Shown: piece by piece, positions 46,854 to 55,428 of the stretch
Position numbering within the stretch: position 1 is the stretch's first letter
How the letters are laid out: every line of letters starts with the position of its first letter
IMG/VR virus record: IMGVR_UViG_3300046665_000305
Location: 1 to 64,000 of that record
Reading direction: 5' to 3' (one strand)
Length of the DNA stretch: 64,000 nt
DNA from: a virus
Translations under genes and position numbers: made by a program
Notes under the pieces: generated by a model
The model's database searches: none
Told to the model about the DNA's origin: nothing
Seen by the model: the letters and a program-made list of their open reading frames with translations, nothing else

Positions 46854-47233
46854 ATTATTTTAATACTAAGGCCAAGAATGAAACTGTTTTTAATAAACTT
46901 TTTGAGGCAGCTGAAACTGTTACAGACTGCGATCAGCACAGGCATGCCGCTGCCATTGTTTACAAAAAACAAATCCTTTCCATCGGTAGGAATCAATTAA
47001 AAACTCATCCTATTATGCTGAAATATCAAACTGATAAATATAAAATTTATCTCCATGCCGAGATCGACGCAATTATCAAAACTATTAATCAATATGGTTC
47101 CGACGTTTTAAAACGGTGTGACCTATACGTTATGAGATTGACGGGTGGAGGCAATATTGGTATGTCTAAACCCTGTCAAGGTTGCCAGAAAGCTATCGAC
47201 GCTTTCGGAATTAAAGGAGTTTATTGGACATGA
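46850..47233 (+). CDS. deoxycytidylate/cytidine deaminase-like protein
   Basis: 127 aa zinc deaminase: HAE motif in IYLHAEIDAI (about residue 68), and PCQGCQKAI (PCxxC, about residue 109) provide zinc ligands and catalytic Glu. N-terminal region has DQHRHAAAIVYKKQILSIGRNQ. It could deaminate dCMP or a base in RNA. GTG start at 46850 gives the GTGA overlap favoured in this genome; an upstream GTG at 46838 is possible. Confidence 0.7.
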   Translation: MNYFNTKAKNETVFNKLFEAAETVTDCDQHRHAAAIVYKKQILSIGRNQLKTHPIMLKYQTDKYKIYLHAEIDAIIKTINQYGSDVLKRCDLYVMRLTGGGNIGMSKPCQGCQKAIDAFGIKGVYWT

Positions 47234-47580
47234 TTGAGGTTAATAAGTTTTATACTTATTCTGCTAATCCACTTGAAATGCAGTGTTTGGCGCGTTACGC
47301 AGCTGGCGGTGTGGCTGTTCATCATACCACTAGGTATGACAAAACGCCTGCGTTTGGTGCGGTTTACCTCTCTGACGAAGACTTTGAAAAAGGGCTTATT
47401 AAGGAAATCACTCCTCCTGTCAGAGGTTTTGTAAATTTAGTTTACGACGGAAACATAGATCAGCAGTATTTCGTTAGTCAGGTTTATGCTACTATGGCTC
47501 TTGCTGCGGAGGGATTTAATCTATTGAAGACCGAAAATCCTTATGCACGTTTAATGAGAACTTTGGAGCTTAAGCCTTGA
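47230..47580 (+). CDS. hypothetical protein, 116 aa
   Basis: Starts at the ATGA overlap at 47230. Alpha/beta protein without recognised motifs (ends YARLMRTLELKP). Function unknown. Confidence 0.5.
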   Translation: MIEVNKFYTYSANPLEMQCLARYAAGGVAVHHTTRYDKTPAFGAVYLSDEDFEKGLIKEITPPVRGFVNLVYDGNIDQQYFVSQVYATMALAAEGFNLLKTENPYARLMRTLELKP

Positions 47581-47789
47581 CCACCAGTCCTGAATACATC
47601 TGGCTCGTAACTGAAGATGGTGGAGTAGAAGCATTGGAGCGCGACAAAGGCGGGGAGATTTCTCAGGCCAAAGTCATTGACGGAAAGCTAGACGCTCTGT
47701 TTCGGGACGCTAGAGGCGTTATGGTCGCTATCGTACCAGAGAACTATATTAAAGAATATAAAAAGTGGAAGAAGGGACTTTTGAAGTGA
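47577..47789 (+). CDS. hypothetical protein, 70 aa, TTG start
   Basis: TTG start in a TTGA overlap at 47577. Contains YIWLVTEDGGVEALERDKGG and a basic C-terminus. Function unknown. Confidence 0.5.
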   Translation: MTTSPEYIWLVTEDGGVEALERDKGGEISQAKVIDGKLDALFRDARGVMVAIVPENYIKEYKKWKKGLLK

Positions 47790-47974
47790 CAATTGTTATT
47801 GGTTATTGGGGCATTCCTGCCCTGCTTACTATACTTTTCTACGCATTCGCTATAATCTTTCCGATCGCTGCTAAGGTGGATGAATTTACGGAAGGTTTTT
47901 ATACTCTGCTTTTTGGAATGCTTGCTACCATCGTCTCACTTCTGACTTGGTGCGTCTACTTCGCGGTGACTTAA
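47786..47974 (+). CDS. membrane protein, 62 aa, GTG start
   Basis: Two hydrophobic segments (IVIGYWGIPALLTILFYAFAIIF and LLFGMLATIVSLLTWCVYF). GTGA overlap start at 47786. Function unknown. Confidence 0.55.
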   Translation: MTIVIGYWGIPALLTILFYAFAIIFPIAAKVDEFTEGFYTLLFGMLATIVSLLTWCVYFAVT

Positions 47975-47977
47975 ATT

Positions 47978-48304
47978 ATGAATATTTTTCTTGATGACGA
48001 ACGGCTTCCTGCAAACTATCGTGACTTTGTCATTGTGAGGAGCTATGGTGAATTCGTTGATGCGCTTCTTTATGCCAAGGAGCCTATCAATTTTATCAGC
48101 TTTGACCATGACTTGGGTGACGATAGTCTTGACGGTTACGAGTGTGCCAAGTATCTTGTTGATCTAGACGAAGATCGGGGCGGAACAGTGATCGGAGAAG
48201 ATTTTGAGTGGTACGTCCATAGTCAAAATCCTATCGGGGCGGCAAACATTCACGAATATCTAGACGGATACATGAATTTTAAATATCCAACGGAGGCAGA
48301 TTAA
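47978..48304 (+). CDS. cyclic-phosphate-processing receiver (cREC)-like protein
   Basis: 108 aa receiver-like domain: NIFLDDERLP at the start, FISFDHDLGDDSLDGYECAKYL in the middle, and YVHSQNPIGAANIHEYL at the end. The D-H-D-L-G and H-S-x-N-P-x-G motifs are those of the cREC family, predicted to process cyclic phosphates in RNA-repair settings. It lies 1 nt upstream of the HNH-RNA ligase fusion, so it may clean 2',3'-cyclic phosphate ends before ligation. Confidence 0.6.
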   Translation: MNIFLDDERLPANYRDFVIVRSYGEFVDALLYAKEPINFISFDHDLGDDSLDGYECAKYLVDLDEDRGGTVIGEDFEWYVHSQNPIGAANIHEYLDGYMNFKYPTEAD

Positions 48305-49330
48305 GTGGCTAAGCTTTTGACACGAGATGATTTCAGAGAAGGCGTCTTTGCCAGAGATGGTCATCGCTGTGTCGTATGCGGAATAGGCGGAAAACTTGAT
48401 GCTCATCACATCTTAGAACGCAGATTGTTTGCCGAGGGTGGTTACTACTTAGAAAATGGTGCCAGCGTCTGTGGAATCCATCACATCGCTTGTGAGGCTA
48501 CAGACATTTCGGTGGAAGAAATCAGGGGATACGCGGGGATCACAAAGAAAGTTATCCCTGAACATTTCTATGACGATCAGGTCTACGACAAATGGGGAAA
48601 TCCTATCCTGCCTAACGGAACTAGGTTGATCGGAGAGCTTTTCTTTGATGAATCGGTTCAAAAGATTCTACATGATAAGCTCCCATTGTTCACCCATTAT
48701 GTCAAATATCCTCGCACGACTCATGTTCCTTGGTCACCGGGGATGAATGAGGATGACAGAATGTTGAAAGACATGACCGCTTTCAGCGGTATGGAAGTTG
48801 TTGTAACAGAGAAAATGGATGGCGAAAACACTACGCTTTATAATGATTATATTCACGCCAGAAGTCTTGATGGTCGAAATCATCCTAGTCGCAATTGGGT
48901 TAAAAACTTTTGGAGTTCCATTGCCATAGACATTCCTGAGCGTTGGAGAGTATGCGGTGAAAACCTCTTTGCCAAGCACTCCATCGGTTACGATAATCTC
49001 GAAACTTATTTTTACGGCTTCTCTATCTGGAACGATAAAAATGTTTGCCTTTCGTGGGATGAGACTTTGGAATGGTTTAAACTTTTAAACATTGTTCCAG
49101 TGCCTACTCTGTACCGAGGCGTATATGACGAAAAACTCATTAAAAACATAGTCTTATCGTGGGACGATCATGAAGGTTATGTCGTTCGGACTGCAAGTGA
49201 ATTTTCTTTCGGGGAATTCAAAAAATATGTTGCAAAGTGTGTAAGAAAAGGTCATATACAGACCACGAAACATTGGATGCATGGGCAGAAGATGAAAGTT
49301 AACGAACTAAAGGAGAAAATTTATGAGTGA
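48305..49330 (+). CDS. HNH nuclease-RNA ligase fusion protein
   Basis: 341 aa, GTG start. N-terminal HNH domain of about 75 residues: RDGHRCVVCGIGGKLDAHHILERR, then GASVCGIHHIACEA (zinc Cys and HH/N-H core). C-terminal ligase domain: motif I VVTEKMDGENTTLY (Lys about residue 170), motif III-like VCGENLFAKHS, motif IV DHEGYVVR and motif V KYVAKCVRKGH, as in the DraRnl/Rnl5-type RNA ligases. One polypeptide thus has a potential nick-making and nick-sealing activity. It may instead use the HNH domain as a DNA-/RNA-binding module. Neighbour of the cREC-like protein. Confidence 0.75.
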   Translation: MAKLLTRDDFREGVFARDGHRCVVCGIGGKLDAHHILERRLFAEGGYYLENGASVCGIHHIACEATDISVEEIRGYAGITKKVIPEHFYDDQVYDKWGNPILPNGTRLIGELFFDESVQKILHDKLPLFTHYVKYPRTTHVPWSPGMNEDDRMLKDMTAFSGMEVVVTEKMDGENTTLYNDYIHARSLDGRNHPSRNWVKNFWSSIAIDIPERWRVCGENLFAKHSIGYDNLETYFYGFSIWNDKNVCLSWDETLEWFKLLNIVPVPTLYRGVYDEKLIKNIVLSWDDHEGYVVRTASEFSFGEFKKYVAKCVRKGHIQTTKHWMHGQKMKVNELKEKIYE

Positions 49331-50969
49331 TTTTGGAGCAGCAAAGCTTAAGGAAGCACGTCAGGCACGAATCGCGGAAATTACCGGCGTCAAGGCTAAG
49401 ACGGTTCAGACCGAAACGGCAAAAGATACCCGCGCCGAAAATATTGCAACGAACACGTTCTATAAGATCGTGCTCGATCCTGCTCTTTCACCCGAAGATA
49501 AGCAGAAAGCAGTAGCGAAAACGCTTGCTACCGTTGGTACGAAGGAAGAAAACAAGGCTACGATTAAGGCTCTGGATGAATTCAAGGAATTCCTTCAGCT
49601 TAAGCGCGAGCAAATGGCTGGTAACATCATCGATGTGACCAATACCAACACAACGGCGCAGCTTCAGCAAGTTTATACCACAATGAATGACGGCCTGATC
49701 GAATTCAATGAAGCGATGGAGCCAATTCTTGGAATCATTAATGCTATGCACGTGGTGCGCAAAGAAGGGAAGACGAATGAAATCTTCTCCGATATCCGTA
49801 ACGACCGCAGCGTTGAAACGGAATATAATCTAAAGGTCGAAAATATCAAACAGCGTTTCACATCAACGCAGCAGCTAATCGATGAGTTGACCAACGAAAA
49901 TGCACGACTCAGCGAAGACAAAGCTCTGTTCGGCCTGCTTGGGATTCGCCAGTCTTCGCGCGAAAAGATTGCACTGAATGAAATTTCTATCATTCAGGCC
50001 AAGGACAATCTTATCAGGCTGGAACAGGAACTGACAACTGTCTCGGCTCAAGCTCCGGTCTCTGTGGCAGATGACTCGGAATTTGGCAAGGCCAAGGCAA
50101 CGATCCGCGCCATGCTTGACCTTTCGGCGGAAGAACATCAGCGGAATTCAGCTAACACTGTTGAAAAGGCTAAGAAATTCGTTGAAGTTTCTAAGTCTGC
50201 TCTCGGTGGTATTCGCGGTAGTCTTAGCGGCATGGGTGAGCAAATCGACAATCTTACCGATGCGAACCAGTCCATGATTTCTGCATATGCCATTCTAGGT
50301 GAAGGCATTAAGGAAGCTGGCTCGGAAATCAAGACGAAGCGCGAAACTCTTGCGACCCCTGCCGAAGAAGAATCGATGATCACAAAGATGAAGCGCGACA
50401 ACGAACTTCGCGACATTGACGATCATCTCACTGTCTTGTCCAGTTCTGCCGTCGATACCGAAACGACCTTTGCCGATCTTTCGTCTCAGTCCGTGCGTAT
50501 CAAGACCATGGCAGATGCCAACTCGTCTCAGGTCGAAAAGGTGCGCAAGATGCATACCCAAGGTGTCGCTGGTGTCGCTGATCGACTTTCTGTCGTGCTT
50601 CAGGCCGTGGGTCAAGCCGCAATCGCTGAAAGCTCTGCCATTGCGCGTGACACAATGGTTCAGATGAGCGATGCGACGAACGAAATCGCGATGAAGGAAA
50701 GCATGCGTGTCGCTCTGGCAACGGGTGATGTGAATGACGAACTTGTCAAAGCCATGGAAGACCTTGGTGCATATGGTGAGGTGGTTCAGAAGGCTACCGA
50801 AATCACCCGCGAAAACGTAGCTGAGCTTGAACAGAACCTTGTCGCGATCCGCGAAATCGCTTCGTCGGTTCAGGATGCGGTCAAGGATAACGCTGCGGTC
50901 CACTCTTCGATCAAGGTTGAGAAGCCGGAAGAGCCCAAGCCTGCCGAAAACGCATCATTCAAGATTTAA
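49323..50969 (+). CDS. TelA-like coiled-coil protein, 548 aa
   Basis: Long, almost wholly helical soluble protein with extended coiled-coil segments, e.g. LIDELTNENARLSEDKALFG and several Ala/Glu/Lys-rich repeats. The pattern resembles TelA/toxic-anion-resistance proteins. A Pro/Glu-rich tail ends the protein. It overlaps the ligase gene by 8 nt and precedes an Hsp100 ATPase and a membrane protein. Codon use shows more GC at third positions than its neighbours. Function unknown. Confidence 0.5.
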   Translation: MSDFGAAKLKEARQARIAEITGVKAKTVQTETAKDTRAENIATNTFYKIVLDPALSPEDKQKAVAKTLATVGTKEENKATIKALDEFKEFLQLKREQMAGNIIDVTNTNTTAQLQQVYTTMNDGLIEFNEAMEPILGIINAMHVVRKEGKTNEIFSDIRNDRSVETEYNLKVENIKQRFTSTQQLIDELTNENARLSEDKALFGLLGIRQSSREKIALNEISIIQAKDNLIRLEQELTTVSAQAPVSVADDSEFGKAKATIRAMLDLSAEEHQRNSANTVEKAKKFVEVSKSALGGIRGSLSGMGEQIDNLTDANQSMISAYAILGEGIKEAGSEIKTKRETLATPAEEESMITKMKRDNELRDIDDHLTVLSSSAVDTETTFADLSSQSVRIKTMADANSSQVEKVRKMHTQGVAGVADRLSVVLQAVGQAAIAESSAIARDTMVQMSDATNEIAMKESMRVALATGDVNDELVKAMEDLGAYGEVVQKATEITRENVAELEQNLVAIREIASSVQDAVKDNAAVHSSIKVEKPEEPKPAENASFKI

Positions 50970-50982
50970 AACGTTCTTTCAC

Positions 50983-51011
50983 TTGACAAAGTAACTTAAG
51001 GCGCTTTAAAT
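50983..51011 (+). promoter_or_regulatory. sigma70-like promoter with -10 in a hairpin loop
   Basis: TTGACA (50983-50988), 17 bp, TTAAAT (51006-51011). The -10 is exactly the loop between two 8-bp arms of an inverted repeat (50998-51005 and 51012-51019; AAGGCGCT/AGCGCCTT). Drives 51051 onward; may also end transcription of 49323-50969. Confidence 0.6.
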
Positions 51012-51050
51012 AGCGCCTTAATTACATCTAAACTTATAAGGAGAAAAATT

Positions 51051-53048
51051 TTGGATTACCTGATTCGTGGTTCTGAATATCTGGCACAGCACGTAGGATT
51101 CAATCTCGTGGGTCGAAATCACGACTTGGACCGGCTCAGCGCTATTTTGATGCGCAGCGCGGCTAACTCTGTCGTGCTTGTCGGTCCCGGTGGTGTAGGT
51201 ATTACCGCGCTGTGCCTTGGACTTCAGATGAGGAAGGCTGATCCAGACGCGCCATTTGATATCGTGGCGAAGCGATTGTTCTGGCTAGATACCGATGGTC
51301 TTTTCTCATCCGGCGATTCCAACAAGACGAGTGAAGATTTCCGAAAGATCATGGCTCGTCTCGAAAAGACGCCTGATTCTATTCTGATCATCGAAGATAC
51401 GCGTGATTTCATTGAGGCTTGCCGTAACAATGGCGCGGTTCATTTCATTAATGACCTAATGTCGTCCGTTAAGCGGAACCTGACTCAGGTTATCTTTGAA
51501 ACGCGCGACGAAGATGCTGAAACTGTCATGAGGGTTCATAGTGACCTGAAGGAATGTTTCACAATGATGGACGTGATTGAGCCTGTCAAAGAGGCGCTTC
51601 ATGAAATCGTCACGAAGACAGCTGAAGGTCTGTCAAAGTATCACGAGATTGTAATCAACGATGACGCTATTCTTGAGGCGATTACACTTACGAACAAATA
51701 TCGTACCCGCGATCCGGGTCTCAGCCGTGCTCAGCCAGAGCGTAGCGTCACACTTCTGGATCGTGCACTTGCCAGTTATCGTCTCAAGGCTCACGCCGGT
51801 CTAGACGAAACTGTTTCTGCAAAGCTACGAGAATTTAATAAAAACAAAAGAGACGGCGAAATCGAAATCGCCAATCTTGAAGAAAATATTGAGCAAAAGC
51901 TGAAGGAAATCAAGGACAAGGGCGACAGTTTCAATATCGGGATTGAGCCTCCCGCCGTTATGGAACTTCGCAAAACTATTAAAGAATTCCAAAAAGTAGT
52001 TGATGCGAATAAGGCAGAATTTGATAAGTTAAAACTTCAAATTAATGCCGATCTACGCTTGACGAAAGAAATGGTGACGGAAGAATTTTCCACGATTTCA
52101 GGAATTGCGGCGTCGAAGCTTAATGAAAACGAGCGTGAAAAGCTGAAGGGTCTTGAGAACGCTTTGGGTCAGCGTATCTTCGGGCAAGCACAGGCCGTTG
52201 GTAAGTTGGCAAATGCGGTCAAAGTGGCTCGCGCCGTGCGTCGTAATAAGGAATCTCCGCAAGCTTCGTTCATGTTTCTCGGTCCATCTGGCGTTGGTAA
52301 AACCGAAATTGCAAAGGCTTTGGCCTCAATCCTCCTAGGTAGTGAGAAATCGCTGGCTCGCTTCGACATGTCGGAATACTCGGAAAAGCATGCCGTGGCA
52401 AAGCTTATCGGTGCGCCTCCCGGCTATGAACTGGCTGAGGCTGGTGGTGTTTTGACCAACTTGATGCGAACCAATCCTAATCAGATTCTTCTCTTCGATG
52501 AAATTGAAAAGGCTGATCCTCAGATTTTCAATCTCTTCCTTCAGATTCTTTCTGATGGGCGTCTCACTGATAACTTGGGCCGTACCGTATCGTTCGCAGA
52601 TTCCATCATTATCATGACAACGAATATTGGTCAGCCCCATTTCCTCAATGAGGAATTGACGTGGGAGGAGGCTGAAACTCTTGCGTATGAAGACCTAAAC
52701 AATACCTATCGTCCTGAATTCCTTAACAGATTTGCGGGCCGTGAGAACATTGTTTGCTTCAGAAAGCTTGAAGTGGAACATATCGAACATATTGTTATGC
52801 GCGAAATTAATAAAATTTCTGGCGTCTATGGCGAGGAAGGGATTGTTATCACTATTCAGGGACAAACGATCACGAATTTCTGCGCCGATCACTATGACCC
52901 TGTCATTGGGGCTCGCGGCTTGCCGGGATACATCGAAACCAATCTTGAGCCTATTTTCGCTGATTTTGCCATCGATGGCTTTACAGGTAATCTCTCTGTA
53001 AAGTATGATACTGAAACAAAATCATTTAAGGTGGAGAAGGAGCAATAA
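51051..53048 (+). CDS. Hsp100/ClpB-like double AAA+ ATPase with a degenerate first P-loop
   Basis: 665 aa, TTG start after AAGGAG. First AAA+ module: LVGRNHDLDRL, then GPGGVGITAL where the Walker A Lys is replaced by Ile, and SILIIEDTRDF as Walker B. A long coiled-coil of about 90 residues (KNKRDGEIEIANLEENIEQK...) lies between, like the ClpB middle domain. Second module is intact: GPSGVGKTEIAKAL, ILLFDEIEKAD, a pore-loop-like GAPPGYELAEAGG, and an IIMTTNIG sensor. No N-domain and no IGF-type ClpP-binding loop seen. Probably a remodelling ATPase that works with the neighbours. Confidence 0.8.
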   Translation: MDYLIRGSEYLAQHVGFNLVGRNHDLDRLSAILMRSAANSVVLVGPGGVGITALCLGLQMRKADPDAPFDIVAKRLFWLDTDGLFSSGDSNKTSEDFRKIMARLEKTPDSILIIEDTRDFIEACRNNGAVHFINDLMSSVKRNLTQVIFETRDEDAETVMRVHSDLKECFTMMDVIEPVKEALHEIVTKTAEGLSKYHEIVINDDAILEAITLTNKYRTRDPGLSRAQPERSVTLLDRALASYRLKAHAGLDETVSAKLREFNKNKRDGEIEIANLEENIEQKLKEIKDKGDSFNIGIEPPAVMELRKTIKEFQKVVDANKAEFDKLKLQINADLRLTKEMVTEEFSTISGIAASKLNENEREKLKGLENALGQRIFGQAQAVGKLANAVKVARAVRRNKESPQASFMFLGPSGVGKTEIAKALASILLGSEKSLARFDMSEYSEKHAVAKLIGAPPGYELAEAGGVLTNLMRTNPNQILLFDEIEKADPQIFNLFLQILSDGRLTDNLGRTVSFADSIIIMTTNIGQPHFLNEELTWEEAETLAYEDLNNTYRPEFLNRFAGRENIVCFRKLEVEHIEHIVMREINKISGVYGEEGIVITIQGQTITNFCADHYDPVIGARGLPGYIETNLEPIFADFAIDGFTGNLSVKYDTETKSFKVEKEQ

Positions 53049-53797
53049 TGGCTGACAATGATCTTCTTGAGCAAATGCGCAGGGCTCGCGAGACTCAGGA
53101 AAAAATTGAGCTAGACAGGGCCAAGGTAAAATCGGAATCTCGCGTCGAGCGCATGTCGGAAGATTTGAACATGTTCCACAGGTTCATTCTTCAGGTCGTA
53201 GCGGCGTGCCAGTGGTCGTTCTGGAACGTTGGTATTCCGACATGGAAAGTTGTTCGTTGGCCGTTCTGGAAGCTCCTGAAGCAGTACAGACGCCTTTGGA
53301 GCCTTGTCGTGTATCAGCGTGACGAATTTGAAAATCTCCGGTTCTCCAAGGTGAGGGCCGGGATGCTTCTCACTGGTTCAGTGATCTTTGTCTGGTTCTT
53401 CCTGTGGCCCATGATATTCTTTGCCGGTGAGGCGGTGAGTTATGGTTTGACCGCAAAAGTCAATGAAAAAATTTACTTGCACAATAGTCAAGAAATTGAT
53501 TCGGAAAATAACATTCACTCAGTGCAAGGCGCGACACGCCTACCGTTGGATGAGAATGACACCATCTATTTTAGAATCGAAGGGACGCTGTTCAACCACC
53601 TGTGGAGCTTGATGCATAGCCATGGTCTGTTCTACAGCGATTATGTCAGTGCCACCGTTCCCCCCGGCCTTAATATCTGCACCACAACGTCATACGGCTT
53701 CAGGTTAAAGCTCCTGATGCGCAATTGGGAAATTTATCCTCATTTGTTGAGTGCTACATGTAATCCAGTAAATGGCGAGGGTTTGAAAGATAAATGA
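53048..53797 (+). CDS. single-pass membrane protein of the ATPase operon
   Basis: 249 aa: charged N-terminal cytoplasmic part, one transmembrane helix (GMLLTGSVIFVWFFLWPMIFF, about residue 110) and a periplasmic domain whose end (TTTSYGFRLKLLMRNWEIYPHLLSA) resembles DUF1523 proteins. TAATG overlap with the ATPase. It would anchor the system at the envelope. Confidence 0.6.
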   Translation: MADNDLLEQMRRARETQEKIELDRAKVKSESRVERMSEDLNMFHRFILQVVAACQWSFWNVGIPTWKVVRWPFWKLLKQYRRLWSLVVYQRDEFENLRFSKVRAGMLLTGSVIFVWFFLWPMIFFAGEAVSYGLTAKVNEKIYLHNSQEIDSENNIHSVQGATRLPLDENDTIYFRIEGTLFNHLWSLMHSHGLFYSDYVSATVPPGLNICTTTSYGFRLKLLMRNWEIYPHLLSATCNPVNGEGLKDK

Positions 53798-54030
53798 CGA
53801 CAAATAAAGACATTTGGTATCAAGGAAGTCTCCTTGTCACAAATATTACCCGAAAGTTTGATAAAAATACGTGGGAGGAATATGACAGGGAAGAGAAGCG
53901 CAAAGTTTTTAGACATTTTTATCCCTATGACGAGGGTCGGTCCAGAGAACTTGTTGCTATCTTTTTAAACGCTGATGATGCGGCACGTGCCGTGGCTGAT
54001 CACAACATTAGAGGAGAAAACAATGTCTGA
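53794..54030 (+). CDS. hypothetical protein, 78 aa
   Basis: Starts in an ATGA overlap. Basic and aromatic with a C-terminal AVADHNIRGENNV. Function unknown. Confidence 0.5.
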   Translation: MTTNKDIWYQGSLLVTNITRKFDKNTWEEYDREEKRKVFRHFYPYDEGRSRELVAIFLNADDAARAVADHNIRGENNV

Positions 54031-54436
54031 CACTCTGACCAAAATTCGTACACATTTTCTGGACAGTCGCAAGGCTCGCGACACTGAAACATCGGCCTTC
54101 CTGTCAACCATCATTGGTGAGATCGAATCTAACGCTAAAATGGTTGATGGCATAAAGGTCGTGACAGAAGAGGACGTGGTCAAGGTTCTTAAATCTTTTG
54201 AAAAGAAGACAATTGAATTTTTGCTCGTCGTGCCTGAGAACGCTAAGTCACTTAAGGAGAAGGCTATCATCGAATCTTTCCTGCCTAAGCAACTTAATGA
54301 GCAAGAAATCCTTGACATTCTCGAAAAAAGTGGTACAGAGAAGGTAATGGGTTCTTTGATGAAATATCTCAAAGATCATTATGCCGGTCAATATGACGGC
54401 AAAACTGCTTCGAAAGTTGTGAAGGGGATGCTTTGA
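54023..54436 (+). CDS. YqeY-like (GatB/YqeY family) protein
   Basis: 137 aa, start at ATG 54023 after AGAGGAG. Helical protein with the YqeY pattern: RKARDTETSAFLSTIIGEIES, then EEDVVKVLKSFEKKTIEF, KSLKEKAIIESFLPKQLNEQEI (characteristic ..LP.QL..E) and a C-terminal segment. YqeY resembles the tail of the tRNA-amidating GatB but is uncharacterised. It may bind tRNA. Confidence 0.7.
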   Translation: MSDTLTKIRTHFLDSRKARDTETSAFLSTIIGEIESNAKMVDGIKVVTEEDVVKVLKSFEKKTIEFLLVVPENAKSLKEKAIIESFLPKQLNEQEILDILEKSGTEKVMGSLMKYLKDHYAGQYDGKTASKVVKGML

Positions 54437-54633
54437 TGAGTTATTACGACAAGACAAGGGAAGAACGACGCCAGAGGCTTAGTCGTGAAGCTTCCGACAT
54501 GACGACGGCTCAGCTGCGGTCAGCACTGGAATGGCAGATGGCTCTTGAGGATCATGGCGCTGAAATTGGTGAGAGCCTAGCTTCTTCATCTAAGATAGAA
54601 ATTATTAGACTAGAATTAGCGAGGCGTTATTGA
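54436..54633 (+). CDS. hypothetical helical protein, 65 aa
   Basis: Start in a TGATG overlap. Charged helical protein (DKTREERRQRLSREASDM). Function unknown. Confidence 0.5.
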   Translation: MSYYDKTREERRQRLSREASDMTTAQLRSALEWQMALEDHGAEIGESLASSSKIEIIRLELARRY

Positions 54634-54634
54634 C

Positions 54635-54823
54635 ATGGCCACTGCAATCGTTTGGGACGCTTATCATCGAGACCAATATGAAGGCACTTTGTTTAAGCGT
54701 TATCCAGACGGTATAACTATTGACTTGTCAAATGGAATCAGATACTTTGCTAAAAACGTTAACATCGTTTCAGTTGAAGGAGAAGAAAAGGAGGAATTGG
54801 AAAGTGGAGAGCAAAGCGTTTGA
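54635..54823 (+). CDS. hypothetical protein, 62 aa
   Basis: Small beta-rich protein; overlaps the Rmf-like gene by 20 nt. Function unknown. Confidence 0.45.
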   Translation: MATAIVWDAYHRDQYEGTLFKRYPDGITIDLSNGIRYFAKNVNIVSVEGEEKEELESGEQSV

Positions 54824-54986
54824 AGAAGGTTGGGACGCATATTTCTTTGGGTCTGACCGGGGCGAAAATCCTTACAAAATGTCTCAGGACGAATATCAAG
54901 ATTGGGAATCAGGATATCTTGATGCCATGGATTTCGACCTGTTTAAAGAATCAGAGGAGGGCGAGTCGTGGAGGGTAACGGCTTGA
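54804..54986 (+). CDS. Rmf-like small protein, 60 aa, GTG start
   Basis: FEEGWDAYFFGSDRGENPYKMS...DWESGYLDAMD matches the pattern of ribosome modulation factor-like proteins (..Gy.AG..G...CPY....W..GW). GTG start 9 nt after AGGAGG. Rmf dimerises ribosomes into 100S particles in starved cells; here it might act on translation, but only the pattern supports this. Confidence 0.5.
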   Translation: MESKAFEEGWDAYFFGSDRGENPYKMSQDEYQDWESGYLDAMDFDLFKESEEGESWRVTA

Positions 54987-55270
54987 AGATGGAGATTAGG
55001 GTAACGAGTTACGTCAATGCATTCGACCTAGCTCTTTATCTTTCCAAGAAAATTGGCAAATCTGTTGAGGTTGGCGATACAAATAATTATTCAGATTATG
55101 CCGTTTTGGTTCAGAGAAAAGAACTTGATCAATGGGATCAAAATGTTCTTGATGAATTCTTAAGTACCGGTTGGCTTAGCATGGAGCGTAGTCGTCGGGT
55201 TGTCATGACTTATGCCGCCAATATGGGTTGGATCGAAGAAGGGAATTACGTAATCCGCGTATCATGGTAA
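54968..55270 (+). CDS. hypothetical protein, 100 aa, GTG start
   Basis: GTG start at 54968 after GAGGAGG; an ATG at 54989 is an alternative. Alpha/beta protein with FDLALYLSKKIGKSVEVGDTNN. Function unknown. Confidence 0.5.
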   Translation: MEGNGLKMEIRVTSYVNAFDLALYLSKKIGKSVEVGDTNNYSDYAVLVQRKELDQWDQNVLDEFLSTGWLSMERSRRVVMTYAANMGWIEEGNYVIRVSW

Positions 55271-55428
55271 AATATTTTATCCATGCCTTAGCGCCGCGCC
55301 GATACGTAATTATGTGTAAAGTGTGGTACAGGCCTTTTAAACGTTTCTTTTTAAATGGCGAATATCGATCTATGGATGATGTTCAAGAAGCCATTGATGA
55401 ACTGAGAGATAAGGAGACCGGTGAATGA
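55264..55428 (+). CDS. hypothetical basic protein, 54 aa
   Basis: Start at the ATGGTAA overlap at 55264. Basic, aromatic N-terminus (APRRYVIMCKVWYRPFKRFF) then an acidic helix. Function unknown. Confidence 0.45.
   Translation: MVKYFIHALAPRRYVIMCKVWYRPFKRFFLNGEYRSMDDVQEAIDELRDKETGE

Noticed and set aside
54635-54823. Longer frame at 54720-54986 as the main gene
   Set aside because: The GTG at 54804 with a strong AGGAGG site gives a product matching a known pattern; the upstream part overlaps 54635-54823 in another frame.
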